A stretch of DNA of 64,000 nucleotides, from contig NZ_FQWS01000002.1 in the NCBI RefSeq assembly GCF_900129745.1, forward strand, positions 372,001-436,000, given 5' to 3'. The position numbers and the translations under genes were made by a program. This DNA is from Winogradskyella jejuensis. Its GTDB lineage: Bacteria > Bacteroidota > Bacteroidia > Flavobacteriales > Flavobacteriaceae. Every line of letters starts with the position of its first letter. Position 1 is the first letter of the stretch. The notes under the pieces are model-generated. The model was given only the letters and a program-made list of their open reading frames with translations, did no database searches and was not told where the DNA came from. Shown here piece after piece: positions 55,300 to 63,259 of this stretch.

Positions 55300-56448
55300 T
55301 TAGTCGTCTACAAGTAAAAGCGTGCCAAAAATATTAGCGTCAATCCAGCCACGGTTTTTATCTTCACCTTCAACTTTTACAGAGCCGATAAAGTTTTCGC
55401 GAGTGGCACTATTATCATTATCGCAATAGGCAAGGGCAAAACCTACATTTTTATTGGCGCTTAATTTTACGGGGAAATTAGTCTCAGATTCGTTATAGGT
55501 GTCATCATATAAAGAAATTTTCACTTCCCAAACCGATTGATTTCTTGCAGTGATTCGTTTTGATGTTATGTGAGAGTTGAAAAGTATTCCCTTTTCTTCT
55601 GTTGACATATCTACGACATTACCATCTAAGGCTATATGATAAGCAAAGGCGTTATGATTAAACTGATGATTTCCACCGCTATTGTCTTCGTCAACAAAAA
55701 TCTCTAAGCAGTCATCGTCCCACCACGCTTTTAACGGGTCTTTTTCTTTATCCAGAAGAATATCATCAGTAATTTCAGCCAAAAGGTATAAGGCATCTTC
55801 TGTCCAAGCTAGCTTATAGCGTCCTTGAAAATCTACTTGTGAATAGGCTTCTCCTAACCATAACTGATTTATTGGTTGCCATTCCGATTTTCCCCAAACA
55901 GCTTCATTAGCTTTTCCGTCAATTATTGGAGTTACAGCCGCTTTTTTTACTTCTATAAGTTGGTTGACTGGCTTTTTTACGGGTATTTGTTTTTTGTAAT
56001 TAAATTTTACGGTTTCAACTTTATCTTCCGCTTTAATTTCAACGTAAACATTCATCTCTGTATCGCTAACTTTTTCAAATGACATGCCTTCAAATACGAC
56101 TTTGTTTTTGGTAATATATTTTAGTGGAAAGTCTATGGTTTCGTCTTTGGTTTCCCAGCCTTTAAGGTCGTTATTGAAATGTTTGAGTTGAAGGACAAGT
56201 GAGTTTTCTATCTCACGGATAATTTCTATTTCATAAAATTGCACCTTGTTATCTACTGTTAATTTAAAGGTTGCCATCATAGAACCACCTGACGGCTCAC
56301 TCCAGATTTCTTCGGTTTTTCCACCAAAAGCTTCACCATGCCACGTACCAGAAATCCAAGCGATGTTTTCTAATTTTGGCTCTAGTTTTTGTTCTTGAGC
56401 GATTAGTGAGCAGGACATAAGCAGTAGAAAAATTGAAAATTGCTTCAT
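55300..56448 (-). CDS. DUF6265 domain fused to a CBM9-like domain
   Basis: 382 residues with a signal peptide (FLLLMSCSLIAQ). Residues about 25-150 match the DUF6265 pattern (NIAWISGTWHGEAFGGKTEEIWSEPSGGSMMATFKL). From about 168 follows a carbohydrate-family 9-like domain (VTPIIDGKANEAVWGKSEWQPINQLW, AWWDDDCLEIFVDEDNSGG, GRWIDANIFGTL-like end). CBM9 modules bind sugar chain ends or act as sugar-binding sensors. The combination is not common in my memory. Confidence 0.78.
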   Translation of the reverse strand: MKQFSIFLLLMSCSLIAQEQKLEPKLENIAWISGTWHGEAFGGKTEEIWSEPSGGSMMATFKLTVDNKVQFYEIEIIREIENSLVLQLKHFNNDLKGWETKDETIDFPLKYITKNKVVFEGMSFEKVSDTEMNVYVEIKAEDKVETVKFNYKKQIPVKKPVNQLIEVKKAAVTPIIDGKANEAVWGKSEWQPINQLWLGEAYSQVDFQGRYKLAWTEDALYLLAEITDDILLDKEKDPLKAWWDDDCLEIFVDEDNSGGNHQFNHNAFAYHIALDGNVVDMSTEEKGILFNSHITSKRITARNQSVWEVKISLYDDTYNESETNFPVKLSANKNVGFALAYCDNDNSATRENFIGSVKVEGEDKNRGWIDANIFGTLLLVDD

Positions 56449-56498
56449 GCGAGTTTTGATTAATACTTATCTTCGTTAAGATTTTATAAAGTTAAAAA

Positions 56499-57830
56499 AT
56501 GAAACGATTTTATCTGGTATTACTTGTAATTCTATTTTTTGGCTGTGTTGATAACACTGTTTCAACAACTGCTGAAACAACAACCATAAATCCTGAAACC
56601 TATTGGGGCGAAAGCCCTTGGCCAGAGATTAGAAAAAAGCGTATCAATACACTACTTCCAAATGCACTTGAAAATGCAGAAGTAGATTGTTGGTTAATTA
56701 TCTGTAGAGAAAATAATAACGACCCAATTGCTGACCATATCGGAGGCGAAAATGCTGGAGGTACTGCTGTGTTCTTGTTTTATAATGACGAAAATGGATT
56801 TCATTCTAAAGTATTCTCACCATCTGGTGAAGCTACAGCTTTAGACGATTTAGACATTCACGATGAGGTTGTGAGTGTTGAGCGTGGTACATCTGCGGTG
56901 ACGATGGCAGTAGATTTTATAAAAGAAAAAGAATTTGGAACTATAGCTGTTAATTCGTCTAAGAGCAACGCTATGGCAGACGGACTATCGTACTCGCAAC
57001 GACAGAATTTAGAAAAATTATTAGGCGATTATTCTTACCGTTTAGTACCATCTACAGAAGTTGTTTACGAATGGCTATCTATAAAACTACCAGAAGAAGT
57101 CGAGATTCTTCGCAAAGCGGCACAGTTGACTGCTGACTGGCAGATTGAAGCCTATAAACAAGTGATTCCAGGCAAATCTACAGATGCCGATATTGCTAAA
57201 TTTTTAAAGCAAAAAATGGTAGAATATGGTGTGAAAGATGGCTGGGCACCAGACCAAAACCCGAATGTAAATTCTGGCGCTGATCGCGGACATTCACACG
57301 CAACGGACAAAGTAATTATGCTAGGCGATGTGATACAAATAGATTTTGGTATAAAAGTTTACGACCGTTGGGTTAGTGATATTCAGCGTTTTGCTTATGT
57401 TTTAAAAGATGGCGAAACAGAAGCACCTGATGATATTTTGCATTATTGGGAAAGTGGTAAAGCAGGAAATCGTGCAGCGCTTGCAGCTATGAAACCTGGC
57501 GTAAAAGGTGTGGATGTTGACAGGGCACAACGTGTACTTATGAAAGAAGCAGGCTCGGATTATGTGATGTGGAGCACAGGACATCCAGTGGGTTATGTAG
57601 CGCATGATGTTGGGCCAAATCTTGGCGGCTCTCAAGCGTCTCATGTAAGACCAGCATCAGAAAAAATCATAAAAGAAGGAATGACCTTTGCTTTTGATGG
57701 TTTCCACGCTTGGAAACTTGAGGATGGTGGTACAAAAACCATATCGGTAGAGGAAATGGCTGTTGTAAAAGAAAACGGTGCTGAATATCTAATTGCTCCG
57801 CAGGAGGAATTGATTTTGATAGTTAATTAA
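56499..57830 (+). CDS. M24-family aminopeptidase (Xaa-Pro type), lipoprotein
   Basis: 443 residues with a lipoprotein signal (LVILFFGCVDN). N-terminal creatinase-like domain (about 35-200) and C-terminal pita-bread catalytic domain with metal ligands in IQIDFGIKVYDRWVSDIQRF (two Asp), STGHPVGYVAHDVGP (His) and SVEEMAVV (Glu). The usual second Glu lies in a segment reading FAFDGFHAW here. It removes N-terminal residues next to proline. Divergent from the CBM9 gene. Confidence 0.9.
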   Translation: MKRFYLVLLVILFFGCVDNTVSTTAETTTINPETYWGESPWPEIRKKRINTLLPNALENAEVDCWLIICRENNNDPIADHIGGENAGGTAVFLFYNDENGFHSKVFSPSGEATALDDLDIHDEVVSVERGTSAVTMAVDFIKEKEFGTIAVNSSKSNAMADGLSYSQRQNLEKLLGDYSYRLVPSTEVVYEWLSIKLPEEVEILRKAAQLTADWQIEAYKQVIPGKSTDADIAKFLKQKMVEYGVKDGWAPDQNPNVNSGADRGHSHATDKVIMLGDVIQIDFGIKVYDRWVSDIQRFAYVLKDGETEAPDDILHYWESGKAGNRAALAAMKPGVKGVDVDRAQRVLMKEAGSDYVMWSTGHPVGYVAHDVGPNLGGSQASHVRPASEKIIKEGMTFAFDGFHAWKLEDGGTKTISVEEMAVVKENGAEYLIAPQEELILIVN

Positions 57831-57856
57831 AGAGGTAACTAAAATTATAAAGCTAG

Positions 57857-57925
57857 TTAGTATATTTTTTTCATTTGTTTTTGCTTGATAAGTGATTTTC
57901 TGATATTTCTGAAAAATTTAATCAT
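57857..57925 (-). pseudogene. Truncated DUF6090 N-terminus (remnant c)
   Basis: A 22-codon ORF, ATG at 57925 and TAA at 57857. It begins MIKFFRNIRKSLIKQKQ, which aligns with the start of the neighbouring DUF6090 proteins (MIKFFRKIRKSMLDQNK), then stops before the conserved YAIGEI membrane segment. Its ATG overlaps the stop of the last array gene (ATGA), exactly where the next gene of the operon would start. Confidence 0.6.
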
Positions 57926-58680
57926 CTAATTTTCAATTGTGCATCTATAAGTTGTAGCAGTTCTTTAATTTCGGTATCGAGTTCTAATCGTCGGGTTAAA
58001 ATATCTTGTGTTAAGGTGAGTTTCATCCCAAGAAGATTTCTTACGTTTTTATCTTTAAGGATTTCTATGTAATCTGTTGCTATTTCGTTTGCTGAATCAA
58101 TTTCAGGAATTTCCGATTTTATTAATGGAATAAAGTTGATTTCGTTTTCTGAAATATTGTCAATTCTTATTTCTTGAACATTCAATCTATCATTTAATAT
58201 GTCTGATAGTCTGTTATACTTAAAATCTAACTGCGTAAACTTTTCACTTATTACTTTGTTTTTTATCAAACCTAATTGGTTGGTATTTTTTAGATTCAAG
58301 TATGTTGTTAACGTTGGTAAGTCTCTTTGTAAATCCCAAACTGCTATTTTAAAAATTGAATCCGTAATTTGTTTTGTATGATACCTGTTATTTTCGTTTG
58401 CTGTATTTATAGATTCGATAAGAATTTGTTTCACTTCAGTTTCATGGTTAATAAGTGCTTTAGATTGTTTTTCGGCTTGTTGCAAATTGTTCCGCAGACT
58501 TTTTAGGACTTCAACTTCTTGGATACTGCTTTTTCTGTTTTCATTCCAATTATTTATGCCTAAGGCAATTAAAATACCGATGACAACTAATATTATTTCG
58601 CCAATGGCATACAATAGATATTTGTTGAAACGGTTTTCAGTGAGTAGCTTTCTTCTAATACTTTTAAAGAGTTTTATCAT
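57922..58680 (-). CDS. DUF6090 membrane protein (array copy 6)
   Basis: 252 residues. Basic N-terminus (MIKLFKSIRRKLLTENRFNKYLLY), conserved membrane segment AIGEIILVVIGILIALGINNWNE (about 25-47), then a helical, probably periplasmic domain of about 200 residues. The mid-domain motif of the family reads LKNTNQLGLIKNKVISEKF. The function is unknown. It is the last intact copy of a minus-strand tandem array. N-terminus is closest to copy 4 (60373). Confidence 0.85.
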   Translation of the reverse strand: MIKLFKSIRRKLLTENRFNKYLLYAIGEIILVVIGILIALGINNWNENRKSSIQEVEVLKSLRNNLQQAEKQSKALINHETEVKQILIESINTANENNRYHTKQITDSIFKIAVWDLQRDLPTLTTYLNLKNTNQLGLIKNKVISEKFTQLDFKYNRLSDILNDRLNVQEIRIDNISENEINFIPLIKSEIPEIDSANEIATDYIEILKDKNVRNLLGMKLTLTQDILTRRLELDTEIKELLQLIDAQLKIR

Positions 58681-58694
58681 CGTTTTTTGATTAG

Positions 58695-58712
58695 TCCCGA
58701 TAGCTATCGGGA
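58695..58712. repeat. Perfect 18-base palindrome
   Basis: TCCCGATAGCTATCGGGA is self-complementary along its whole length. It lies in the 63-base spacer between array copies 5 and 6. I recall CCCGATAGCTATCGGG as a dispersed element in Flavobacteriia genomes. Confidence 0.8.
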
Positions 58713-58743
58713 TAAAGCTTGTTATTTTAATTGATTAGCACAT

Positions 58744-59502
58744 TTAATTGCTATTACAGTTTAATTTTAATTCTTTAATAAGCGGTTCAATATCAGTTAG
58801 TATACTATTATATAACTCTTGTTCGCGAAAATTTATACCTATTGAAAATATTAGTGATTCTTGGCAATCTTTGTAATACGGACTGTTTTTGTCTAAATGC
58901 CAATCTAAACTTGGTAGTGTTTTGCGTATATTTTTATCTAACTCTAAGCCAGAGAAATCTTGCCAACCAAATTCTATAACATTATTCGATAAAAGCTTAT
59001 CAGAATTTGATATCCTATTACTTTTAGCTATTTCTGATTTATTATCTAAATTCTCATAATGTTCAAACAGTTTCTTTTTCAATGTTTTATCCTTAATCAG
59101 ACTAAGTTTTCCAGTTGAGGTTAAGTCTGTTATCGCCAACTTGCTTGGTATAAAAGCGTCTGACCTTAACGCAAAGAAAAAAGTCAATAGAATTTCTTCT
59201 TTAGTTTTGGTTTGAGCATCTATATCTAAAAGCAACTGTTTTGCTACTTCTACTCTTTGTTTAGACGCATCAATAAGTCCTTTTAATTCTGCTTTGTCCA
59301 ATTCAAAATCATCTAACAATTGGCAGTAATATTCGGTTTCGGTTTTTCGTTCTAATCGTTCTGTATTCCAATTATTGATTTGTAATGCAATTAAAATTCC
59401 AATGACCACGAGGATGATTTCGCCAATTGCGTATTTAAAGTAGCGACCTGTTTTGTTCTCACTCATAAGGTTATATCTAATTTTTCTAAAAAACTTAATC
59501 AT
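58744..59502 (-). CDS. DUF6090 membrane protein (array copy 5)
   Basis: 252 residues. MIKFFRKIRYNLMSENKTGRYFKYAIGEI start, membrane segment IILVVIGILIALQINNWN, then a helical outer domain with the motif TDLTSTGKLSLIKDKTLKKKLFEHYEN (about 120-150) and a cysteine near the end (KLNCNSN). Its N-terminus is most like that of array copy 2 (61775), suggesting duplication inside the array. Confidence 0.87.
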   Translation of the reverse strand: MIKFFRKIRYNLMSENKTGRYFKYAIGEIILVVIGILIALQINNWNTERLERKTETEYYCQLLDDFELDKAELKGLIDASKQRVEVAKQLLLDIDAQTKTKEEILLTFFFALRSDAFIPSKLAITDLTSTGKLSLIKDKTLKKKLFEHYENLDNKSEIAKSNRISNSDKLLSNNVIEFGWQDFSGLELDKNIRKTLPSLDWHLDKNSPYYKDCQESLIFSIGINFREQELYNSILTDIEPLIKELKLNCNSN

Positions 59503-59536
59503 AGTTTTATATTCTATTTTTCAATTTGTATCCTTA

Positions 59537-59587
59537 TCAAAGGTCTGCAAGACCTTTTATTTCGGATAGTCTAAAAAATTTTATCAT
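59537..59587 (-). pseudogene. Truncated DUF6090 N-terminus (remnant b)
   Basis: A 16-codon ORF, ATG at 59587 and TGA at 59537, reading MIKFFRLSEIKGLADL. The first six residues are identical to the family start; the frame then runs into a palindromic repeat (59539-59557). Its ATG directly follows the stop codon of array copy 3. Confidence 0.5.
59539..59557. repeat. Palindromic repeat AAAGGTCT-GCA-AGACCTTT
   Basis: Eight perfect pairs around GCA in the spacer between array copies 3 and 5, overlapping the end of a truncated DUF6090 start. It resembles dispersed AAGGTCTTGCAGACCTT elements that I recall from related genomes. Confidence 0.7.
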
Positions 59588-60370
59588 TTATCTCTTAATT
59601 TCTTTATCTAAAGCTTTTAGGATGGTATTTATTCGTTTCATTAAGGTTTCAGATTCTTGATTATTAAACATATTTAGGGTTAATGCCCACGCAATCTTAC
59701 CTTCTAATTTTGGGTCTGTCAAAAGTTCATTAGTGGTTCTTGTAATGAGTTTTGATTTTCCTGGAATAAGGTTTTCGACTTGTTTAGATTCTAACAAGTT
59801 TTTAGGTATGTCTTTAAAAAAGTTATATGCTACATCACGCTGTATATCTATTTCATTTACATAGGGATAGAATCTCTGTTCACAAAATCTAAGAAATATG
59901 CGCTCTACTTCTTGTAGTTGAATCACATCAGTGCTCCAGTTAACAAGCAGCTGTTTTAATTCTTCATCTTTCAAAATTTCTATAGTTCCAGAACTTACTA
60001 AGTCGTTTTGTATAGGGTCAAAAGTCGGTGGTTGAATGGTGCTTAAATAAACAAGGATACTATCGCGTGTAGCGTTTTCTGGGTTGTCAAAATAGTCTAA
60101 TAATTGCTTACAACTCTCAATCAAAGTATTTCTGAACTCAATTTTATCTAGAAGTTGTTCTTTATTAGATATAAATTCCTTTTCAAGTCTTTTTAATATG
60201 GCTTGCTCATTACTATTTTCTTTGCGTTGTTCATTCCAATTGTTAATTTGAAGTGCAATGAGAATACCAATAACCACAAGAATAATTTCGCCGATGGCGT
60301 ATTTAAAGTATTTTGACATCTTATTTTGTTTCATGAGGTCGAATCTAATTTTACGGAATAACTTAATCAT
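59588..60370 (-). CDS. DUF6090 membrane protein (array copy 4 in transcription order)
   Basis: 260 residues. MIKLFRKIRFDLMKQNKMSKYFKYAIGEI, membrane segment IILVVIGILIALQINNWNEQ, helical outer domain with NDLVSSGTIEILKDEELKQLLVNW as the family motif. The start lies 2 bases after the stop of the upstream copy at 60373, so the two are translationally close. The function is unknown. Confidence 0.87.
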   Translation of the reverse strand: MIKLFRKIRFDLMKQNKMSKYFKYAIGEIILVVIGILIALQINNWNEQRKENSNEQAILKRLEKEFISNKEQLLDKIEFRNTLIESCKQLLDYFDNPENATRDSILVYLSTIQPPTFDPIQNDLVSSGTIEILKDEELKQLLVNWSTDVIQLQEVERIFLRFCEQRFYPYVNEIDIQRDVAYNFFKDIPKNLLESKQVENLIPGKSKLITRTTNELLTDPKLEGKIAWALTLNMFNNQESETLMKRINTILKALDKEIKR

Positions 60371-60372
60371 GC

Positions 60373-61116
60373 TTATGATTTTAGATTATTATCAATTAAA
60401 TCCAGTAATCGTCTTATTTCTTCAGCAGTAGTGTCTAAAAGTTTATTTTGACCATCAATACTTAAATCCATAATTATCAGGTTAGAATAAACTTGTTTAT
60501 CGCTATGTATGTTAACCTCTGAAATATTGGGTAAATGAGAATCTCGTAGCCTGAATTGTTTTAACAATTGTCGGTTGCCTATTTTAGGAGAGATATCGTC
60601 TACAAATTGTCGTGTTTTTTCTTTAACGCGTTCTTGGGTACTATTCACAAAGTTTCTTTGATAATATTGTGAAAGGTTATTTCTTAACTCCATATTTGTA
60701 ATCAAATCAATATTTTCTGAAGTTATCATATTTTCAAAAGCAATAGTGTTCGGTTCAAAAACATCAAATTCATTCATTACATACATATGATTTACAATTG
60801 TAGGTACATATTTTTCAGGATTAGACGTTTTTTCAAACATCATAAAGGTTGAGTCTATTTTTGAGGCTTTTAAAGCATTAAATTCTTTTACTTCTTTTAT
60901 CCTTTCTAAATCGCCAATTAAGCTAATTCTAATTTGTTTTAAATAGACCTGCTCTTTAGACTTTAATAATCGTGTGGTATTCCAATTATTTACCTGAAGT
61001 GCCAAAAGAATCCCAATCATTACTAAGATGATTTCGCCTATGGCATAAAGTAAATATTTGTTAAAACGGTTTTCAGCAAGTAGCTTTCTTCTAATATTCT
61101 TAAAGAGTTTTATCAT
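60373..61116 (-). CDS. DUF6090 membrane protein (array copy 3 in transcription order)
   Basis: 247 residues. MIKLFKNIRRKLLAENRFNKYLLYAIGEI, membrane segment IILVMIGILLALQVNNWN, outer domain with ENMITSENIDLITNMELRNNLSQYYQ. The N-terminus is nearly the same as in the last copy (57922: RRKLLTENRFNKYLLY), marking these two as a subgroup. Confidence 0.87.
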   Translation of the reverse strand: MIKLFKNIRRKLLAENRFNKYLLYAIGEIILVMIGILLALQVNNWNTTRLLKSKEQVYLKQIRISLIGDLERIKEVKEFNALKASKIDSTFMMFEKTSNPEKYVPTIVNHMYVMNEFDVFEPNTIAFENMITSENIDLITNMELRNNLSQYYQRNFVNSTQERVKEKTRQFVDDISPKIGNRQLLKQFRLRDSHLPNISEVNIHSDKQVYSNLIIMDLSIDGQNKLLDTTAEEIRRLLDLIDNNLKS

Positions 61117-61119
61117 CCG

Positions 61120-61221
61120 TTAAGTTTTTTTCCGCAAGCGGCTATCTTCACCAAATGTCCACTGGACATTTGATTTTACAAATGCAAAATTGTGTTTCAA
61201 TAATCGGAAGAATTTTACCAT
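61120..61221 (-). pseudogene. Truncated DUF6090 N-terminus (remnant a)
   Basis: A 33-codon ORF, ATG at 61221 and TAA at 61120. It begins MVKFFRLLKHNFAFVKSN, resembling the MIKFFRKIRYN start of the family, and then runs through a palindromic repeat (61153-61171) into unrelated sequence. It occupies the spacer between the RidA-like gene and the next DUF6090 gene, 10 bases after the former's stop and 3 bases before the latter's start. Confidence 0.5.
61132..61171. repeat. Two palindromes: CCGCAAGCGG and AAATGTCCACTGGACATTT
   Basis: CCGC-AA-GCGG (61132-61141) and the 19-base odd palindrome AAATGTCCACTGGACATTT (61153-61171) lie 11 bases apart. Both are inside the remnant ORF of the spacer and so probably inserted or evolved after the gene was lost. 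Confidence 0.75.
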
Positions 61222-61230
61222 CGTTATTTC

Positions 61231-61734
61231 TTATTCAGGTTTGTGTACTTCCAATTCAATCTCCACCATAAATTCTGGTAATGCTAATCCTTTTACCTCA
61301 AGCCATGAGCCTGTTGGGAATCCATTATTATAAATTTCAGCTCTGTAACCAGATTTTTCAAGCATTTGTGCCATATCAGTGGTGAAGATGTCTTCTTTAA
61401 TTACATCATCAAAAGTGCAACCATAGTGTTTTAGTATTTTTTCTAAATCTGCATAACAGTTTTTCATTTGCTGTTCTATATTGCCAATAGCAGTTGGGTT
61501 GCCTTCATCATCCATACTTACTGCGCCAGAAATTTTAATGTTATTTCCAATTTTTACAGCGTGTGTGTATCCATAAGCCTTTTCTACTTCTGGTCGTAAT
61601 TGAAAATATTCGGGTTTCTCGGATTTAATGATGACTTCTTTTTCCTTTTCTCTTTGCTGTTGGTCACAACCTTGAATGGCCATAGTCAGTGAAATAAAAG
61701 TGAAGAGATAAATAAGGTTTTTAATTGTTTTCAT
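61231..61734 (-). CDS. RidA/YjgF-family lipoprotein
   Basis: 167 residues with a lipoprotein signal (SLTMAIQGCDQQ). The Rid domain (about 45-165) shows YGYTHAVKIGNNIKISGAVSMDDEGNPTAIGNIEQQMKNCYADLEKIL, the GCTFDDVIKEDIFTTDM strand and the SWLEVKGLALPEFMVEIELEV end. Normal RidA is cytosolic and hydrolyses reactive imines; this one is anchored outside, and the usual catalytic arginine position reads K in the region near the end (VKGLALPEF). It interrupts the DUF6090 array. Confidence 0.88.
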   Translation of the reverse strand: MKTIKNLIYLFTFISLTMAIQGCDQQQREKEKEVIIKSEKPEYFQLRPEVEKAYGYTHAVKIGNNIKISGAVSMDDEGNPTAIGNIEQQMKNCYADLEKILKHYGCTFDDVIKEDIFTTDMAQMLEKSGYRAEIYNNGFPTGSWLEVKGLALPEFMVEIELEVHKPE

Positions 61735-61774
61735 AATTCAGTTCGTTTTGTTTTGAGTCTATTTTTCGAAAAGT

Positions 61775-62554
61775 TTAATCAATAGCATTTTTACATTTAG
61801 AATTGAGTATTTCAATCATTGCTACTATTTCTTTTTCGAGTCGCATTAATAGTTGTCTGTTTCTTGAATTAATACCTAAGTAAAATATAGCATCATTCAA
61901 CATATTTTTTCTGATTTCTTTGGTGAAGTTAATATTAGATTTGAGTGATTCATAGTTGACTTTTGTGGTATCAATTGTATTAAAATCTTCGATTAATTTT
62001 ATCCATCCAGAACTTAATAAATCTTCACTTTCAAAAAAGCGTTTGTCTGTAATTGCCAAACCACTACTTTCTATTACAGCACTTGTATTTGCTAAAGTCT
62101 TGTAATAGTCTGCTAATTGATTTTTTAGAGATAAATCCTTGATAATGTTTAAGTTTCCGCTCGATTTGATATCCTCAAAAGCATCCGTTGTAGCTTTAGC
62201 GTCTCTAATAGAATACTTTATAGATTTTAGAACAAGTGGTGCAATGCTATCTAAAGGCATTGATTGGTCTTGTAACCTTTGGATTAATGTGTTATTTGTA
62301 GCTATCTTTTCATTCAATAAATGAACATAATCGTTGAAGTTTACTAAATCTTGATTAACATCTTCCAGTAATCTGCAATAGTATTGTTGTTCTAATTTTT
62401 GGTCTTTTTTGTATTGATTCCAATTGTTAATCTGTAGTGCTATCAAAATTCCAATAACCACCAAAATGATTTCGCCTATGGCGTATTTAAAATAGCGGCT
62501 GGTTTTGTTTTCGCTCATAAGTTTATATCGTATTTGGCGGAAGAGTTTAATCAT
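61775..62554 (-). CDS. DUF6090 membrane protein (array copy 2)
   Basis: 259 residues. MIKLFRQIRYKLMSENKTSRYFKYAIGEI, membrane segment IILVVIGILIALQINNWNQ, outer helical domain with EDIKSSGNLNIIKDLSLKNQLADYYKT. It overlaps the stop of copy 1 by 8 bases. Just past its stop the minus strand can be read as TTG-ATT-AAA-CTT-TTC (LIKLF), a possible further trace of the family start. Confidence 0.87.
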   Translation of the reverse strand: MIKLFRQIRYKLMSENKTSRYFKYAIGEIILVVIGILIALQINNWNQYKKDQKLEQQYYCRLLEDVNQDLVNFNDYVHLLNEKIATNNTLIQRLQDQSMPLDSIAPLVLKSIKYSIRDAKATTDAFEDIKSSGNLNIIKDLSLKNQLADYYKTLANTSAVIESSGLAITDKRFFESEDLLSSGWIKLIEDFNTIDTTKVNYESLKSNINFTKEIRKNMLNDAIFYLGINSRNRQLLMRLEKEIVAMIEILNSKCKNAID

Positions 62555-63257
62555 GCTGTTTTAGATAAGATGTTATCATATTTCTTAATTCTTGTGCTTG
62601 CTCTACTATAAATGTGCACGATTTTACATAGCCTTCATAAATAATACTTTGATAGGTTAAGATGTTTTTAAATTTAATTTCTTTTAAAAGTTTTCTTGAA
62701 ATCTTAGGGTCTACTAATCCATTTTCAAGAGGTATATTTTCTAGGACATAGGGGTCAATATTGTTGCTTACAAAACCGTCATGCCATGCAGCTATCTTAT
62801 AGACGTCAGGGAGCGTGTGTTCATAAAACTGATTTATTTGTTTAATTAATTCTTCATCTTCAATTAGGTGGAGTTGTTTGTTGTCTTTTATTAATTCAAA
62901 CACTCTCTTGAAGGGTTTGGCATTAACATCTTGAGCGATATAATTAATTAACACCTTTAAATCATCATCCGTGGCTTCGTTGTTCATGAGTTTTTGAATT
63001 TTCTCTAGGCGTTCTTGGAAACTTTCACCTTCTTCGCTAAAGAAATTCATGTTCTCTTGCAGCTCGTCTATCATATTTACTAGTGAACTTTGCAATTCAC
63101 TTTCAATTTTTTGATTTTCATTCCAATTGTTGATTTGAAGTGCAATTAGAATTCCAATAATCACCAGAATAATTTCGCCAATAGCGTATTTTAAATATTT
63201 TCCTGTTTTGTTTTGATCTAACATCGATTTTCTAATCTTTCTAAAGAATTTTATCAT
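62547..63257 (-). CDS. DUF6090 membrane protein (array copy 1)
   Basis: 236 residues from ATG 63257 (MIKFFRKIRKSMLDQNKTGKYLKYAIGEI), two bases after the stop of the channel gene; the longer ORF beginning at 63314 overlaps that gene. Membrane segment IILVIIGILIALQINNWNE. The mid-domain motif is more divergent (ELIKDNKQLHLIEDEELIKQINQFYEH). First member of the array. Confidence 0.86.
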   Translation of the reverse strand: MIKFFRKIRKSMLDQNKTGKYLKYAIGEIILVIIGILIALQINNWNENQKIESELQSSLVNMIDELQENMNFFSEEGESFQERLEKIQKLMNNEATDDDLKVLINYIAQDVNAKPFKRVFELIKDNKQLHLIEDEELIKQINQFYEHTLPDVYKIAAWHDGFVSNNIDPYVLENIPLENGLVDPKISRKLLKEIKFKNILTYQSIIYEGYVKSCTFIVEQAQELRNMITSYLKQHD

Positions 63258-63259
63258 AA

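Noticed and set aside
57857..63257. CRISPR or satellite interpretation of the repeated anchor sequence in the array
   Set aside because: The repeated unit is a coding segment about 70 bases long with full genes around it, not a short direct repeat with spacers.
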